64,000 nt of DNA from JAFGDI01 sp963667715 (GTDB lineage: Bacteria; Planctomycetota; Phycisphaerae; Sedimentisphaerales; SM23-30), in contig OY763926.1 of NCBI GenBank assembly GCA_963667715.1, forward strand, positions 620,001 through 684,000, written 5' to 3'. The first letter of the stretch is position 1; each line of letters opens with the position of its first letter. Below are positions 35,668-44,358 of this stretch, piece after piece. A program made the translations under genes and the position numbers. The notes under the pieces are model-generated. The model was not told the origin of the DNA and did no database searches. It saw nothing but the letters and a program-made list of their open reading frames with translations.

Positions 35668-37347
35668 ATGTCATTAAAAGTTGTTATTATCGGTGGTGTC
35701 GCTGCCGGGCCAAAGATTGCATCTAGAATTGTTAGACTTTGTCCACAGGCAGATGTTACTCTCTTTGAAAAGGGCGAGTTCCTATCTTATGCTGGTTGCG
35801 GTCTACCATACTATGTCTCTGGCGTGGTTAAAGAGCAGGCCGAACTCATGAGTACACCGGTTGGTACGGTACGTGATTCTGTTTTCTTCCAGAATGTTAA
35901 AAATGTTCACGTTTGTAATCATACCGAAGTTATCTCTGTTGACCGTGCCAAAAAGACTGTTACCGCAAAGAGCCTAAAAGATGGCTCCACCTGCGAAGTG
36001 CAATATGACAAACTCGTAATGGCTACTGGTGCCACTCCTTTTATCCCTCCGATTGGTGGCAAAGACCTCGACAGCGTATACACCCTCCACGGCGTAGAAG
36101 ATGCCGAAGGGATCAAGGCCAGCTTCAAAGAACGTTCCGCTCAGGATGTTACTATTGTCGGTGGTGGCCTTATCGGTATCGAAATGGCAGAAGCTTTTGC
36201 CGAGCTCGGTGCCCGTGTCACTATCGTCGAAGCTATGGACCAGATTCTGGCCTTCCTCGATAAGGAAATGGCCATGCTCGTCACTAAGCACCTTAAAGCC
36301 AAAGGTGTACGTGTTATGACCGACACCAAGGTTCAGGAACTCATCGGTAATGGCTCTATAGAAAAGGTCAAAACCGATAAAGGTGAGATCCCGACCGATA
36401 TCGCTATCGTCGCCGTTGGTGTCAGACCAAACAGCTTCCTCGCTAAAGAAGCTGGTATGGAAGTTGGCCCGACCGGTGGTATCGTAGTTAATGATAAAAT
36501 GCAGACTTCCGACCCCGATATCTACGCGGCCGGCGATTGCGTTGAAATGAAAAATATTATTACTGGCAAACCTTGTTATGTGCCGCTTGGCTCTACTGCA
36601 AACAAGCAGGGCAGGGTGGCCGCTTCTAATATATGTGGTATTGGCAATGACAGCTTCCCAGGCGTGCTCGGTACTGCTATATGTAAAGTATTTGAATTCG
36701 CTGTCGCGGGTACCGGCCTCACTGAAAAAGCGGCCAAGGCTCTCGGCTATGATTATATCACGCTTATGACACCTGCTCCGGACAAGGCTCATTTCTATCC
36801 AAGTGCTAAAACTGTTATGTTAAAGCTCGTTGTCGATAAAGCCTCACGCCGCCTGCTCGGTATGCAGGGTGTCGGCCCCGGCGATGTTGATAAGCGTATC
36901 GACGTTGCCGCAACTGCTATCAGTGCTAAAATGACCGTCGACGATATCGCTAATCTCGACCTCGCATACGCACCGCCTTATGCTCCTGCTATGGATAATA
37001 TTATCACCGCCGCCAATGTAGCCCGTAACAAGCTCGACGGCCTGTTCGATTCTGTTACTCCTATGGAAGTAAAGGCCATGCTCGACGCTGGCGAAGATAT
37101 TTTCCTGCTCGACGTTCGCTCTCCTGACGAATATAAGCAGATGCGCATCGCTGGTGCAAACCTCGTCCCGCTCGGCAAGATACGCAGCAGCCTGGACTCT
37201 ATTCCGCGTGATAAACCTGTTATTGCCTTCTGTAAGATCTCGCTTCGCGGTTATGAAGCTGCTCTTATCCTAAAGGCTAACGGCTATGATAATGTAAAGG
37301 TTATGGACGGCGGCGTTGTTATGTGGCCATATCAGCTCGAACAATAA
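35668..37347 (+). CDS. CoA-disulfide reductase fused to rhodanese (CoADR-RHD)
   Basis: 559 residues with an AGGAGG ribosome site. FAD-binding IIGGVAAGPKIASRI, the redox Cys44 in SYAGCGLPYYVSG, NAD-binding VTIVGGGLIGIEMAEAF, and IYAAGDCVEMKN before the dimerisation domain (to about 445). A C-terminal rhodanese domain has active Cys522 in AFCKISLRGYEA. The family reduces CoA disulfide, CoA persulfide or polysulfide with NAD(P)H. The rhodanese partner suggests sulfane-sulfur handling. It lies between an ArsR regulator and a permease, likely one response unit. Confidence 0.92.
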   Translation: MSLKVVIIGGVAAGPKIASRIVRLCPQADVTLFEKGEFLSYAGCGLPYYVSGVVKEQAELMSTPVGTVRDSVFFQNVKNVHVCNHTEVISVDRAKKTVTAKSLKDGSTCEVQYDKLVMATGATPFIPPIGGKDLDSVYTLHGVEDAEGIKASFKERSAQDVTIVGGGLIGIEMAEAFAELGARVTIVEAMDQILAFLDKEMAMLVTKHLKAKGVRVMTDTKVQELIGNGSIEKVKTDKGEIPTDIAIVAVGVRPNSFLAKEAGMEVGPTGGIVVNDKMQTSDPDIYAAGDCVEMKNIITGKPCYVPLGSTANKQGRVAASNICGIGNDSFPGVLGTAICKVFEFAVAGTGLTEKAAKALGYDYITLMTPAPDKAHFYPSAKTVMLKLVVDKASRRLLGMQGVGPGDVDKRIDVAATAISAKMTVDDIANLDLAYAPPYAPAMDNIITAANVARNKLDGLFDSVTPMEVKAMLDAGEDIFLLDVRSPDEYKQMRIAGANLVPLGKIRSSLDSIPRDKPVIAFCKISLRGYEAALILKANGYDNVKVMDGGVVMWPYQLEQ

Positions 37348-37377
37348 TTACCACCCCAATAGCCTGAATTTACCATC

Positions 37378-37418
37378 AAACAGTATCGACCGGTACCCTC
37401 TGGTCGATACTGTTTCCT
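37378..37418 (+). terminator. Terminator-like hairpin after the CoADR gene
   Basis: Perfect 14-bp stem AAACAGTATCGACC (37378-37391) / GGTCGATACTGTTT (37402-37415) followed by CCTTTCCCC. The strong stem supports termination or mRNA end protection; the T-run is weak. Confidence 0.65.
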
Positions 37419-37529
37419 TTCCCCTCCATTATTATCACTACTAGCTCCGCTTTAAAATAGTTACCGCCTTGCGGGCACCAGAGCTTGTTACTTGTTACCT
37501 GTTACTTCTTACTATATTAGAGGCCCAAA

Positions 37530-38486
37530 ATGTTAAGAATCGTTGCATTCCTGCAAAAACACCTTATATATACTATCCCGCTGTCGATGGTAATTGGCAT
37601 AATCACCGGCTATCTCTTTGACGTTAAATCCTTCAAAGTCGCCGTCATGCCCCTTACCTTCCTCATGGTCTATCCTATGATGGTAAATCTTCAGCTTAAA
37701 AAAATACTCACTCACGGCGACAGCAAAGTGCAGATAGCTACTATGCTAATGAACTTCGGTATTATCCCATTTGTCGCTTTCGGTATCTGTAAGCTCTTCT
37801 TTGCCGATAGCCCGCTCATCGCACTCGGCCTGCTGCTCGCATCTCTTCTACCTACCAGCGGCATGACTATCTCATGGACCGGCTTCGCTAAGGGCAATAT
37901 AAACGCCGCGATCAAAATGACCGTTATCGGCCTCATCGCCGGCTCACTCCTTACCCCGCTCTATGCCCGCTGGCTTATGGGTGCCGTCATCGAAATACCG
38001 CTAGTCGGCATCTTCAAACAAATAGCACTTGTCGTATTCCTGCCCATGATCGCTGGCTATGCCACTCAGCGACTACTCATTAAAAAGTTCGGTCAGGAAC
38101 ACTATAATAACAAGATCAAACAAAAGTTCCCTATGCTCTCCACCCTCGGCGTGCTCGGCATTGTCTTCGTCGCCATGGCATTAAAAGCCCAGACCATCAT
38201 CTCCCAGCCTATGCTGCTGGTGAAGCTGGTAGTCCCTTTACTCATCCTCTACCTGGTAAACTTCACCCTGAGTACAATAGTTGGAAAGCTCTTTTTCGAT
38301 CGCAGTAACGCCATAGCTTTCGTCTACGGCACAGTTATGAGAAACCTGTCAATCGCACTAGCTATCGCCATGACCGTTTTCGGTAAACAAGGCTCCGACA
38401 TCGCACTCATCATCGCCATGGCCTACATCATCCAGGTCCAGTCCGCCGCATGGTACGTCCGCTTCACCTCAAAAATCTTCGGATAA
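37530..38486 (+). CDS. ACR3-like/bile acid-sodium symporter superfamily permease
   Basis: 318 residues with about nine to ten membrane helices. It resembles 'arsenic resistance protein' members of the BASS/ACR3 superfamily: PLTFLMVYPMMVNLQLKKIL and PTSGMTISWTGFAKGN (residues 108-123). In true ACR3 arsenite pumps the second stretch has PCT with an essential Cys; here Ser110 replaces it. So the substrate may not be arsenite. The gene lies 180 bp after CoADR behind a terminator-like hairpin and a repeat module, so co-transcription is uncertain. Confidence 0.8.
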   Translation: MLRIVAFLQKHLIYTIPLSMVIGIITGYLFDVKSFKVAVMPLTFLMVYPMMVNLQLKKILTHGDSKVQIATMLMNFGIIPFVAFGICKLFFADSPLIALGLLLASLLPTSGMTISWTGFAKGNINAAIKMTVIGLIAGSLLTPLYARWLMGAVIEIPLVGIFKQIALVVFLPMIAGYATQRLLIKKFGQEHYNNKIKQKFPMLSTLGVLGIVFVAMALKAQTIISQPMLLVKLVVPLLILYLVNFTLSTIVGKLFFDRSNAIAFVYGTVMRNLSIALAIAMTVFGKQGSDIALIIAMAYIIQVQSAAWYVRFTSKIFG

Positions 38487-38600
38487 GTAGCACAAGTCCC
38501 GAAGCACATCGGGACTTGTGATTCCTAATATAACTTCGCAAACCATCTCAAGGTAGCACAAGCATCCTTGCTTGTGATTCTTAATATAACATCGCAAAAC
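38487..38600. repeat. Two truncated copies of the E1 inner module
   Basis: GTAGCACAAGTCCCGAAGCACATCGGGACTTGTGATTC and then GTAGCACAAGCATCCTTGCTTGTGATTC, each followed by TTAATATAAC-type sequence and CGCAAA. The palindromic core differs while its flanks are conserved. Other single copies: 41660-41706, 49146-49206, 51752-51806. Confidence 0.65.
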
Positions 38601-38663
38601 ACAAAAACAACTATGAAATGAAACTAACGCAATCCACAACCTTTACACCTTTTACTTTTTACT

Positions 38664-38701
38664 CAAAAAAAAAAGACCCGCCAGCAAACTGCCACGGGCC
38701 C
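38664..38701 (-). terminator. Intrinsic terminator for the MBL-fold gene
   Basis: Imperfect hairpin CCCGCCAG-CAAA-CTGCCACGGG next to a run of ten A on the plus strand, which is a U-run on the minus transcript. It lies 42 bp after the MBL-fold stop codon. Confidence 0.65.
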
Positions 38702-38742
38702 TAACTTCTAACTTCTAACTTCTAATTCCTAAATTCTAAATT

Positions 38743-39570
38743 CTATATCTCTATCTTATCACCAGTAGCATATATCTGAACCTTATCAGCCAGATTCTCC
38801 TTAAATGCCTCTGTCGCCGCTTCACCTGTACAGTGTAACGGCACAATGATATCGATATCGCGTCTCTTAAATATATTAGTTGTTCTCTTTATCCGGCTCT
38901 CGTCTGCATTCACCAGGTGCATACCGCCTATCACCGCATGCACCTTCTCATAGTCTGTCTGACGATCGATATAGTCTAGCGTATTGATCACACCCGAATG
39001 GCTGCATCCCAAAATTACTACTATACCCTTTTCTGTCTCTATATACAGGCTCTGATCATCTTGAACCTTATCAGCTCGCGTGCACTTCTCATTCAAATAG
39101 AACGCGCCGCCCACATCTTCAAAATCTGACATACGAGGTATCGCACCTGTAACATTGATTCCAGGGAATATCTCAGTTGGTTTCGGGGTACGGTCCACCA
39201 CCATCGCTTTTAAGTATCGCTTTGTACGACGCGGCATACCGATAAAGTTTACGCCATCTTCTTTCTTACTGAATCTGGCCTTAAATGCGTCCGAGTGCAA
39301 ATATACCTTCGCATCTGGGCAGATACTATACACAAACGGCAATCCACCCGTATGGTCATAATGGCCATGACTAAATACTATCGCATCAAGATCCTTCAGA
39401 TCTATCCCCAGTTTCTTAGCGTTTGATACCGTCTTATCACTCTGGCCACAGTCGAACATTATCTTATGACCGTCATATTCGATCAAATAAGATAATCCAT
39501 GCTCAACTTCCAGCTCCGGGTTATTGCTGCTGTTCTCAACTAATATTGTAATTTCTAACTTTTTTGTCAT
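38743..39570 (-). CDS. MBL-fold metallohydrolase, MJ0301-like
   Basis: 275 residues. The metal motif SHGHYDHTGG (His68, His70, Asp72, His73), later GCSHSGVINTLDYI and a final PLHCTGEAATEAF match the branch often annotated as dihydropterin ribofuranosyl-aminobenzene phosphate synthase-like, a tetrahydromethanopterin-related name that is seldom verified. Soluble, no signal peptide. A good ribosome site (AGGAG) precedes the ATG. The leader carries a terminator-like hairpin and an upstream structured stretch, so it may be controlled by attenuation. Confidence 0.85.
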   Translation of the reverse strand: MTKKLEITILVENSSNNPELEVEHGLSYLIEYDGHKIMFDCGQSDKTVSNAKKLGIDLKDLDAIVFSHGHYDHTGGLPFVYSICPDAKVYLHSDAFKARFSKKEDGVNFIGMPRRTKRYLKAMVVDRTPKPTEIFPGINVTGAIPRMSDFEDVGGAFYLNEKCTRADKVQDDQSLYIETEKGIVVILGCSHSGVINTLDYIDRQTDYEKVHAVIGGMHLVNADESRIKRTTNIFKRRDIDIIVPLHCTGEAATEAFKENLADKVQIYATGDKIEI

Positions 39571-39652
39571 ATCTGACTAACTCCTGTATTGATTCGGCTC
39601 TTATTATACAAAGAGTTCGGCGTTTGGGCCATAGTTTAGCAGTAAAAATAAG

Positions 39653-39756
39653 TAAAAAATAAGGATACTTTCCCCGTATAAAGAAAGTATCCTCGAATTG
39701 TGTTCGCTTGCATCCTCTGTGCTGTCTACACGTCAATGCAAACGTGAATAGGAGAC
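39653..39756 (-). promoter_or_regulatory. Structured leader with terminator hairpin before the MBL-fold gene
   Basis: On the minus strand an upstream stem (39724-39733 with 39742-39756: GTCT and CACGT arms) has a loop whose TTGCAT is complementary to ATGCAA at 39708-39713, a possible pseudoknot. Then comes a perfect 11-bp hairpin AGGATACTTTC/GAAAGTATCCT (39662-39693) followed by TATTTTTTACTT. This layout, 83 nt before the start codon, is that of a riboswitch or attenuator. I recognise no known aptamer class. Confidence 0.4.
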
Positions 39757-39947
39757 AAAATAATGTAGTTTATTATAATGTAACTACTATTAATATACAG
39801 TTTAGCCGAATTGTGCCCTCGAAAAAAGAAAATATTATTTTTTTTTGAATTTTGACACGCGTTCTGCCTAATAATTCTATTAATGTTGGTTTTGTACTAT
39901 CTATCTGTTTACAATATCGACTAATTATCGATAATTTCACCATAAGC

Positions 39948-40078
39948 CCTGTTGCCCTAAGTAGCATAAGTCCCGAAGCACATCTGGACTTGTGATTCCT
40001 AATGTAACATCGCAAACAATCTCAAATAATATGGTATATAAGTTACATAATAATTAGAAATCATCTTTTGGCAACAGG
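39948..40078. repeat. MITE-like element, family E1, copy B (intact ends)
   Basis: 131 bp bounded by perfect 9-bp inverted repeats CCTGTTGCC and GGCAACAGG. The inside is collinear with copies at 1734-1854 and 46568-46676 (GTAGCATAAG, palindrome, TGTGATTCCTAATGTAAC, ATCTCAAA, TGGTATATAAGTTACA). No coding capacity. Confidence 0.75.
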
Positions 40079-40558
40079 TCCTAAATAAGATTCTATGTAT
40101 AGTTGGTTACAGAGGTTCTTGTGGTCATTCTCTTCACTAATTGCTAAATTCTAATTGCTAACTCCTATCAAACTGCCCATCAGGCAGTTTGAACAAATAA
40201 ATGTTTCTTTATTTAGCTTTTCCTCAATTTTGTGACTATATTTTGTTTTGGAGCTAAACTAGTATGTACAGCCTTAAGGAAAGAACTATATCCATTGTTG
40301 TCTTATACTAACAATCACCTTTACTTTCTTTGCCATATGCCGGACAATTAAGGTGTCTTGATTTATCTAGACTGCCTGAAAATTCTTTTTAATGGCTGCC
40401 TGTCGATAGTTCCTAAATTATGATATGCCTTTGGTTTGTGAAATATGTTATTATAGTGCAATCAATCGCTTCTTTTGACTGCTAAATAATACTTGAATTA
40501 GTGCCCTCAATATAAGAAAATTATACAATTGAAAACATACTCACAGGAGAGATTATAG
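40079..40558. other. Remainder of the spacer before kdgK
   Basis: No gene seen. Contains a perfect 10-bp hairpin TCAAACTGCC/GGCAGTTTGA (40168-40192) without a T-run, and AT-rich sequence. The promoter of the hexuronate cluster should be here; I cannot fix it. Confidence 0.5.
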
Positions 40559-41659
40559 ATGGCTATACTTAACGTAAAAGCTAAAGAACAATGTAAATAT
40601 GATATTTTATCGCTTGGCGAGGTTATGCTCAGACTTGACCCGGGCGAGGGCCGTATTCGTACCGCACGTTCTTTCAACGCCTGGGAAGGCGGAGGTGAAT
40701 ATAATGTAGCTCGTGGGCTCAGACGATGCTTCGGGCAACGTGCCGCACTTGTCACTGCCTTCGTAAAAAACGAGGTTGGGCTCCTTATGGAAGACCTCAT
40801 CCTGCAAGGTGGGGTGGATATGTCTTTTGTTAAGTGGTTTGAATCCGACGGCATAGGGCGTTCCGTCAGAAACGGCCTGAACTTCACCGAACGTGGGTTT
40901 GGTATCAGAGGTGCTGTCGGATGTAGCGACCGTGGTATCACCGCCGCTTCGCAGCTTAAAGCTGGCGATATCGACTGGGAATACATCTTCGGTACGCTCG
41001 GCGTTCGCTGGTTCCATACCGGCGGCATATACGCCGGACTATCTGAAACTACCCCAGATGTTGTACTTGAAGCTATGCAGGCCGCCAAAAAGCACGGCAC
41101 CATCGTTTCTTACGACCTGAATTACAGACCGTCACTCTGGAAAGCTATCGGTGGACATGCCAAATGCCAGGAAGTCAATCAGCAGATCGCCAAATATGTC
41201 GACGTTATGATCGGTAACGAAGAAGATTTTACCGCCTGTCTTGGCCTTGAGGTAGAGGGGGTAGACCATAATCTTACCCAGCTTGATACTTCTTCTTTTG
41301 AAAACATGATTTCGAACGCCGTTACCCAGTATCCAAATTTCAAAGTTACCGGTACTACTCTTAGAGGTGTGAAGTCCGCTACTGTTAATGACTGGGGTGC
41401 CATGTGCTACGCCGAAGGCAAGTTCTATCAGGCAACCCATCGCGAAAATCTGGAAATTATGGATCGTGTCGGCGGTGGTGACAGCTTCGCTTCTGGTTTC
41501 ATCTACGGCCTAATGGAACTAAACGACGCTCAACTCGCCGTCGAGTATGGTGCCGCTCACGGTGCGCTCGCCATGACAACTCCAGGCGACACAACCATGG
41601 CAACCCTACCCGAAGTGCAAAAACTAGTCTCCGGCGGCGGTGCCCGTGTCGATAGATAA
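40559..41659 (+). CDS. kdgK: 2-Keto-3-deoxygluconate kinase (PfkB family sugar kinase)
   Basis: 366 residues with ribosome site AGGAGA. PfkB/ribokinase fold: GEVMLRLDPGEGRIRTARSF near the N-terminus, substrate loop NAWEGGGEYNVARGLRRCFG, and the C-terminal ATP/catalytic motif RVGGGDSFASGFIYGL (Asp as base). It phosphorylates 2-keto-3-deoxygluconate at O6. The next gene is a KDPG aldolase, and three hexuronate-pathway genes follow, which fixes the substrate better than sequence alone. Confidence 0.9.
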   Translation: MAILNVKAKEQCKYDILSLGEVMLRLDPGEGRIRTARSFNAWEGGGEYNVARGLRRCFGQRAALVTAFVKNEVGLLMEDLILQGGVDMSFVKWFESDGIGRSVRNGLNFTERGFGIRGAVGCSDRGITAASQLKAGDIDWEYIFGTLGVRWFHTGGIYAGLSETTPDVVLEAMQAAKKHGTIVSYDLNYRPSLWKAIGGHAKCQEVNQQIAKYVDVMIGNEEDFTACLGLEVEGVDHNLTQLDTSSFENMISNAVTQYPNFKVTGTTLRGVKSATVNDWGAMCYAEGKFYQATHRENLEIMDRVGGGDSFASGFIYGLMELNDAQLAVEYGAAHGALAMTTPGDTTMATLPEVQKLVSGGGARVDR

Positions 41660-41818
41660 TAGGTAGCACAAGCATCCTTGCTTGTGATTCATTATATGAC
41701 ATCGCCAAATAAATTGTAATAAAGTAAAAAACTTAATGTTGTAACAAAAGTAGAGCATTCCCAAACTTTTTACCTTTATTACCTTTTACCTTTTACTAAA
41801 CAAAATCGAGGTTATAAA

Positions 41819-42454
41819 GTGCTAGAAAAACTAAACGCAAATCCGATCATACCCGTGATCGTTATCGAAGATGAAAACGATGCCTGCCCGCTAGCCGAGG
41901 CTCTGCTCGATGGCGGTATAAACGTCATTGAGATCACGTTCCGTACCGCCGCCGCTGCCGGTGCGATCAAAGCTATCAAAAAAGAGTTCCCTGACATGCT
42001 CCTCGGTGCCGGTACTGTAATAACGCCCGACAAGGCTAAATGTGCCCTAGACAGCGGTGTCGATTTCGGGCTCGCTCCCGGCACAAACCCGGAAATTATA
42101 AAATATTTCCAGACTAACAATACCCTATTCATCCCCGGCGTTATGACCCCAACCGATATCGAACTGGCTCTGGCCAACGATTGCACCATGTTAAAGTTCT
42201 TCCCCGCCGCTCCCGCCGGTGGTGTAAAGATGCTAAAGGCTATGAGTGCTCCATATATATCTATGGGCGTGAAGTTCTGTCCTACCGGAGGAATTAGCTT
42301 TGATAATATGAACGATTATCTCAGCCTGCCCATCGTATCAAATATCGGCGGATCATGGCTCGCCACCAAGGACCTTATCTCAGAAAAACAATGGCTCGTA
42401 ATTTCAGAATACGCCCGTGCCGCAGTAGCAAAAGCAAACGAAGTGACTAGCTAA
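41819..42454 (+). CDS. kdgA: KDPG/KHG aldolase
   Basis: 211 residues from a GTG start at 41819 with GAGGT upstream. Class I aldolase of the Eda/KdgA family: GGINVIEITFRTAAAA, LLGAGTVITPDKAK, GLAPGTNPEIIKYF, the Schiff-base lysine in CTMLKFFPAAPAGGV, and CPTGGISFDNMNDYL for phosphate binding. It cleaves 2-keto-3-deoxy-6-phosphogluconate to pyruvate and glyceraldehyde 3-phosphate, the last step after KdgK. A repeat-filled 160-bp spacer separates them. Confidence 0.93.
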   Translation: MLEKLNANPIIPVIVIEDENDACPLAEALLDGGINVIEITFRTAAAAGAIKAIKKEFPDMLLGAGTVITPDKAKCALDSGVDFGLAPGTNPEIIKYFQTNNTLFIPGVMTPTDIELALANDCTMLKFFPAAPAGGVKMLKAMSAPYISMGVKFCPTGGISFDNMNDYLSLPIVSNIGGSWLATKDLISEKQWLVISEYARAAVAKANEVTS

Positions 42455-42518
42455 AATAACCACATAATGCGTTTACAGAAAGTAGGGGGGTAACGTAGCA
42501 AGTTAATATGTTTATTAG

Positions 42519-42575
42519 CCTCGCCCAAAGGGCGAAACCAGAGCTTATTTCTTATTTCTTGTTTCTTACTACTTA
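42519..42575 (+). repeat. Hairpin plus TTATTTCTT intergenic module
   Basis: TCGCCCAAAGGGCGA hairpin, AACCAGAGC, then TTATTTCTTATTTCTTGTTT and TTACTACTT. Directly followed by the E2 MITE-like element. Confidence 0.65.
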
Positions 42576-42576
42576 A

Positions 42577-42749
42577 GGGTACCTCTGAAAATTGCTTTTG
42601 AGGCGAAAACGAGGATTGATTTTTACTGACAAGGAACGAAGAACCGGGCATATTGGCCCCGATATACATCGGGGTTCACGGTTTTTCGTGACGCAGCTCA
42701 GGAAAAATCAAGACCGTTTGCAGACCAGAATGAATTTTTAGAGGTTCCC
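42577..42749. repeat. MITE-like element, family E2, full copy
   Basis: 173 bp with terminal inverted repeats GGGTACCTCTGAAAATT and its counterpart ending AGAGGTTCCC (about 15 of 17 matching), flanked on both sides by TTAA, a possible target duplication. The centre has the palindrome CCCCGATATACATCGGGG. A shorter copy sits at 14384-14465. No open frame of note. Confidence 0.75.
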
Positions 42750-42777
42750 TTAAAGTTAACAACCCAAGGTTAATATT

Positions 42778-44184
42778 ATGAAAAAATTTATAAACGACGA
42801 TTTTGTACTACAGTCCGATGAGGCTAAGCGTCTGTATAATGACTACGCCAAAGACCTGCCTATCATCGACTTCCATTGCCACCTGCCGCCCGGCGAAGTT
42901 GCCTACGATATCAAGTGGGACAATATAGCTCAGGTCTGGCTCGGCGGCGACCATTATAAATGGCGTGCCATGCGCTCTAACGGCATCCCCGAAGAATACT
43001 GCACCGGCAAAGCCTCCGATCGTGACAAATTCCAGAAGTTCGCCGAGACTATGCCGTACCTGCTCAGGAACCCTATGTACCACTGGTGCCATCTTGAGCT
43101 CGCCAGATATTTCGATATCGACGATATCCTGCTCGGCCCTGATACCGCCGAAGAGATCTGGCAGCGTACCAGCGAAAAGATCAGCTCTATTTCCGCTCGC
43201 TCACTTATGACCGGCAGCAATGTCAAGCTCGTCTGTACAACCGACGACCCGATCGACTCGCTCACCTTCCATAAGCAAATAGCCGAAGATCAAAGCTTCA
43301 ATGTACAGGTTCTGCCTACCTGGCGTCCGGACAAGGCTATGAATATCAAGAATAATCACGCCTTTAACGAATATCTCGATAAGCTCGCCGCCGCCGCTGG
43401 CACTACTATAAATATCTATGACGACCTTATCAACGCTCTGCACAACAGACACGACTTCTTCCATGCCATGGGCTGTCGTATCTCTGACCGTGGCCTGGAT
43501 AAGTGCTATTCCGACACCTTCACCGAAAAGGAAGTCGACAATATCTTCTTCCGTGCCCGTGCCGGCGAAACTGTTACCGACGAGGAAGCCGAAAAGTTCC
43601 AATCCTCTATGCTGCTCGAACTAGCCGTCATGGACTGTGAAAAAGACTGGACCATGCAGCTGCATATCGGTGCTATGCGAAATAATAACACCGCCATGTT
43701 CAATATGCTCGGCCCGGATACCGGCTTCGATTCTATCGGCGATGCAACCTACGCTCAGTCTCTGAGCAAGTTCTTCGACCGGCTCAATACCATAAATAGT
43801 CTGCCACGTACCATCCTTTACAATCTCCATCCCAGAGATAACGAAATGCTCGCAACTATGCTCGGCAATTTCCAGGACGGCATAACCCCCGGCAAGCTCC
43901 AGCTTGGTAGCGGCTGGTGGTTCCTCGATCAGAAGGAAGGTATGCAAAATCAGATTGAAGCTCTTTCCCAGCTCGGACTGCTCCGCCGTTTCGTCGGCAT
44001 GGTAACCGACAGCCGTTCCTTCCTGTCCTATACCCGCCATGAATATTTCAGACGCATTCTCTGTAATATCCTCGGCTCCGACATGAAACAAGGCCTCGTG
44101 CCATACGACTTCGACCTGGTAGGGGCCCTTATTAAAGACGTATCCTACAATAACTCATCAACCTATTTCGGGTTCGAGTTATAA
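42778..44184 (+). CDS. uxaC: Glucuronate/galacturonate isomerase UxaC
   Basis: 468 residues, the usual UxaC length. Amidohydrolase-like: LPIIDFHCHLPPGEVAYDIK near the N-terminus supplies metal ligands, GGDHYKWRAMRSNGIPEEYC and TTDDPIDSLTFHK follow, then MQLHIGAMRNNN and VGMVTDSRSFLSYTRHEYFR. It interconverts D-glucuronate and D-fructuronate (and galacturonate/tagaturonate). It opens the pathway completed by the SDR reductase, uxuA, kdgK and kdgA in the same cluster. Cytoplasmic. Confidence 0.95.
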   Translation: MKKFINDDFVLQSDEAKRLYNDYAKDLPIIDFHCHLPPGEVAYDIKWDNIAQVWLGGDHYKWRAMRSNGIPEEYCTGKASDRDKFQKFAETMPYLLRNPMYHWCHLELARYFDIDDILLGPDTAEEIWQRTSEKISSISARSLMTGSNVKLVCTTDDPIDSLTFHKQIAEDQSFNVQVLPTWRPDKAMNIKNNHAFNEYLDKLAAAAGTTINIYDDLINALHNRHDFFHAMGCRISDRGLDKCYSDTFTEKEVDNIFFRARAGETVTDEEAEKFQSSMLLELAVMDCEKDWTMQLHIGAMRNNNTAMFNMLGPDTGFDSIGDATYAQSLSKFFDRLNTINSLPRTILYNLHPRDNEMLATMLGNFQDGITPGKLQLGSGWWFLDQKEGMQNQIEALSQLGLLRRFVGMVTDSRSFLSYTRHEYFRRILCNILGSDMKQGLVPYDFDLVGALIKDVSYNNSSTYFGFEL

Positions 44185-44317
44185 GCAGGTCAACCATCCA
44201 GGTTGAACCCAAAGTTCGACAAAGTCGAAAATATTATATTAATATAAGTATCGAGTCCCGATGTTAATCGGGACGAGAAACAAGAGCTTATTTCTTATTT
44301 CTTGTTTCTTATTACTC
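44185..44317 (+). repeat. Composite intergenic repeat between uxaC and the SDR gene
   Basis: AGGTCAACCATCCAGGTTGA hairpin, then AGTTCGACAAAGTCGAAAAT and ATTATAT, a GTCCCGATGTTAATCGGGAC palindrome, and a TTATTTCTT array. The first 55 bp recur nearly identically at 50328-50383. Confidence 0.7.
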
Positions 44318-44358
44318 AAAAATGTGTTTGATTATTGAAAGCAGAAGTATAAACCATC

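Noticed and set aside
37530..38486. Calling the permease an arsenite pump
   Set aside because: The essential ACR3 cysteine is replaced by serine, so only superfamily membership is claimed.
40370..40410. A further E2 copy (CTGCCTGAAAATTCTTTTTA)
   Set aside because: Only the left-end-like words match; no convincing right end could be found.
42577..42749. Complete insertion sequence
   Set aside because: At 173 bp it has terminal repeats but no room for, and no trace of, a transposase gene.
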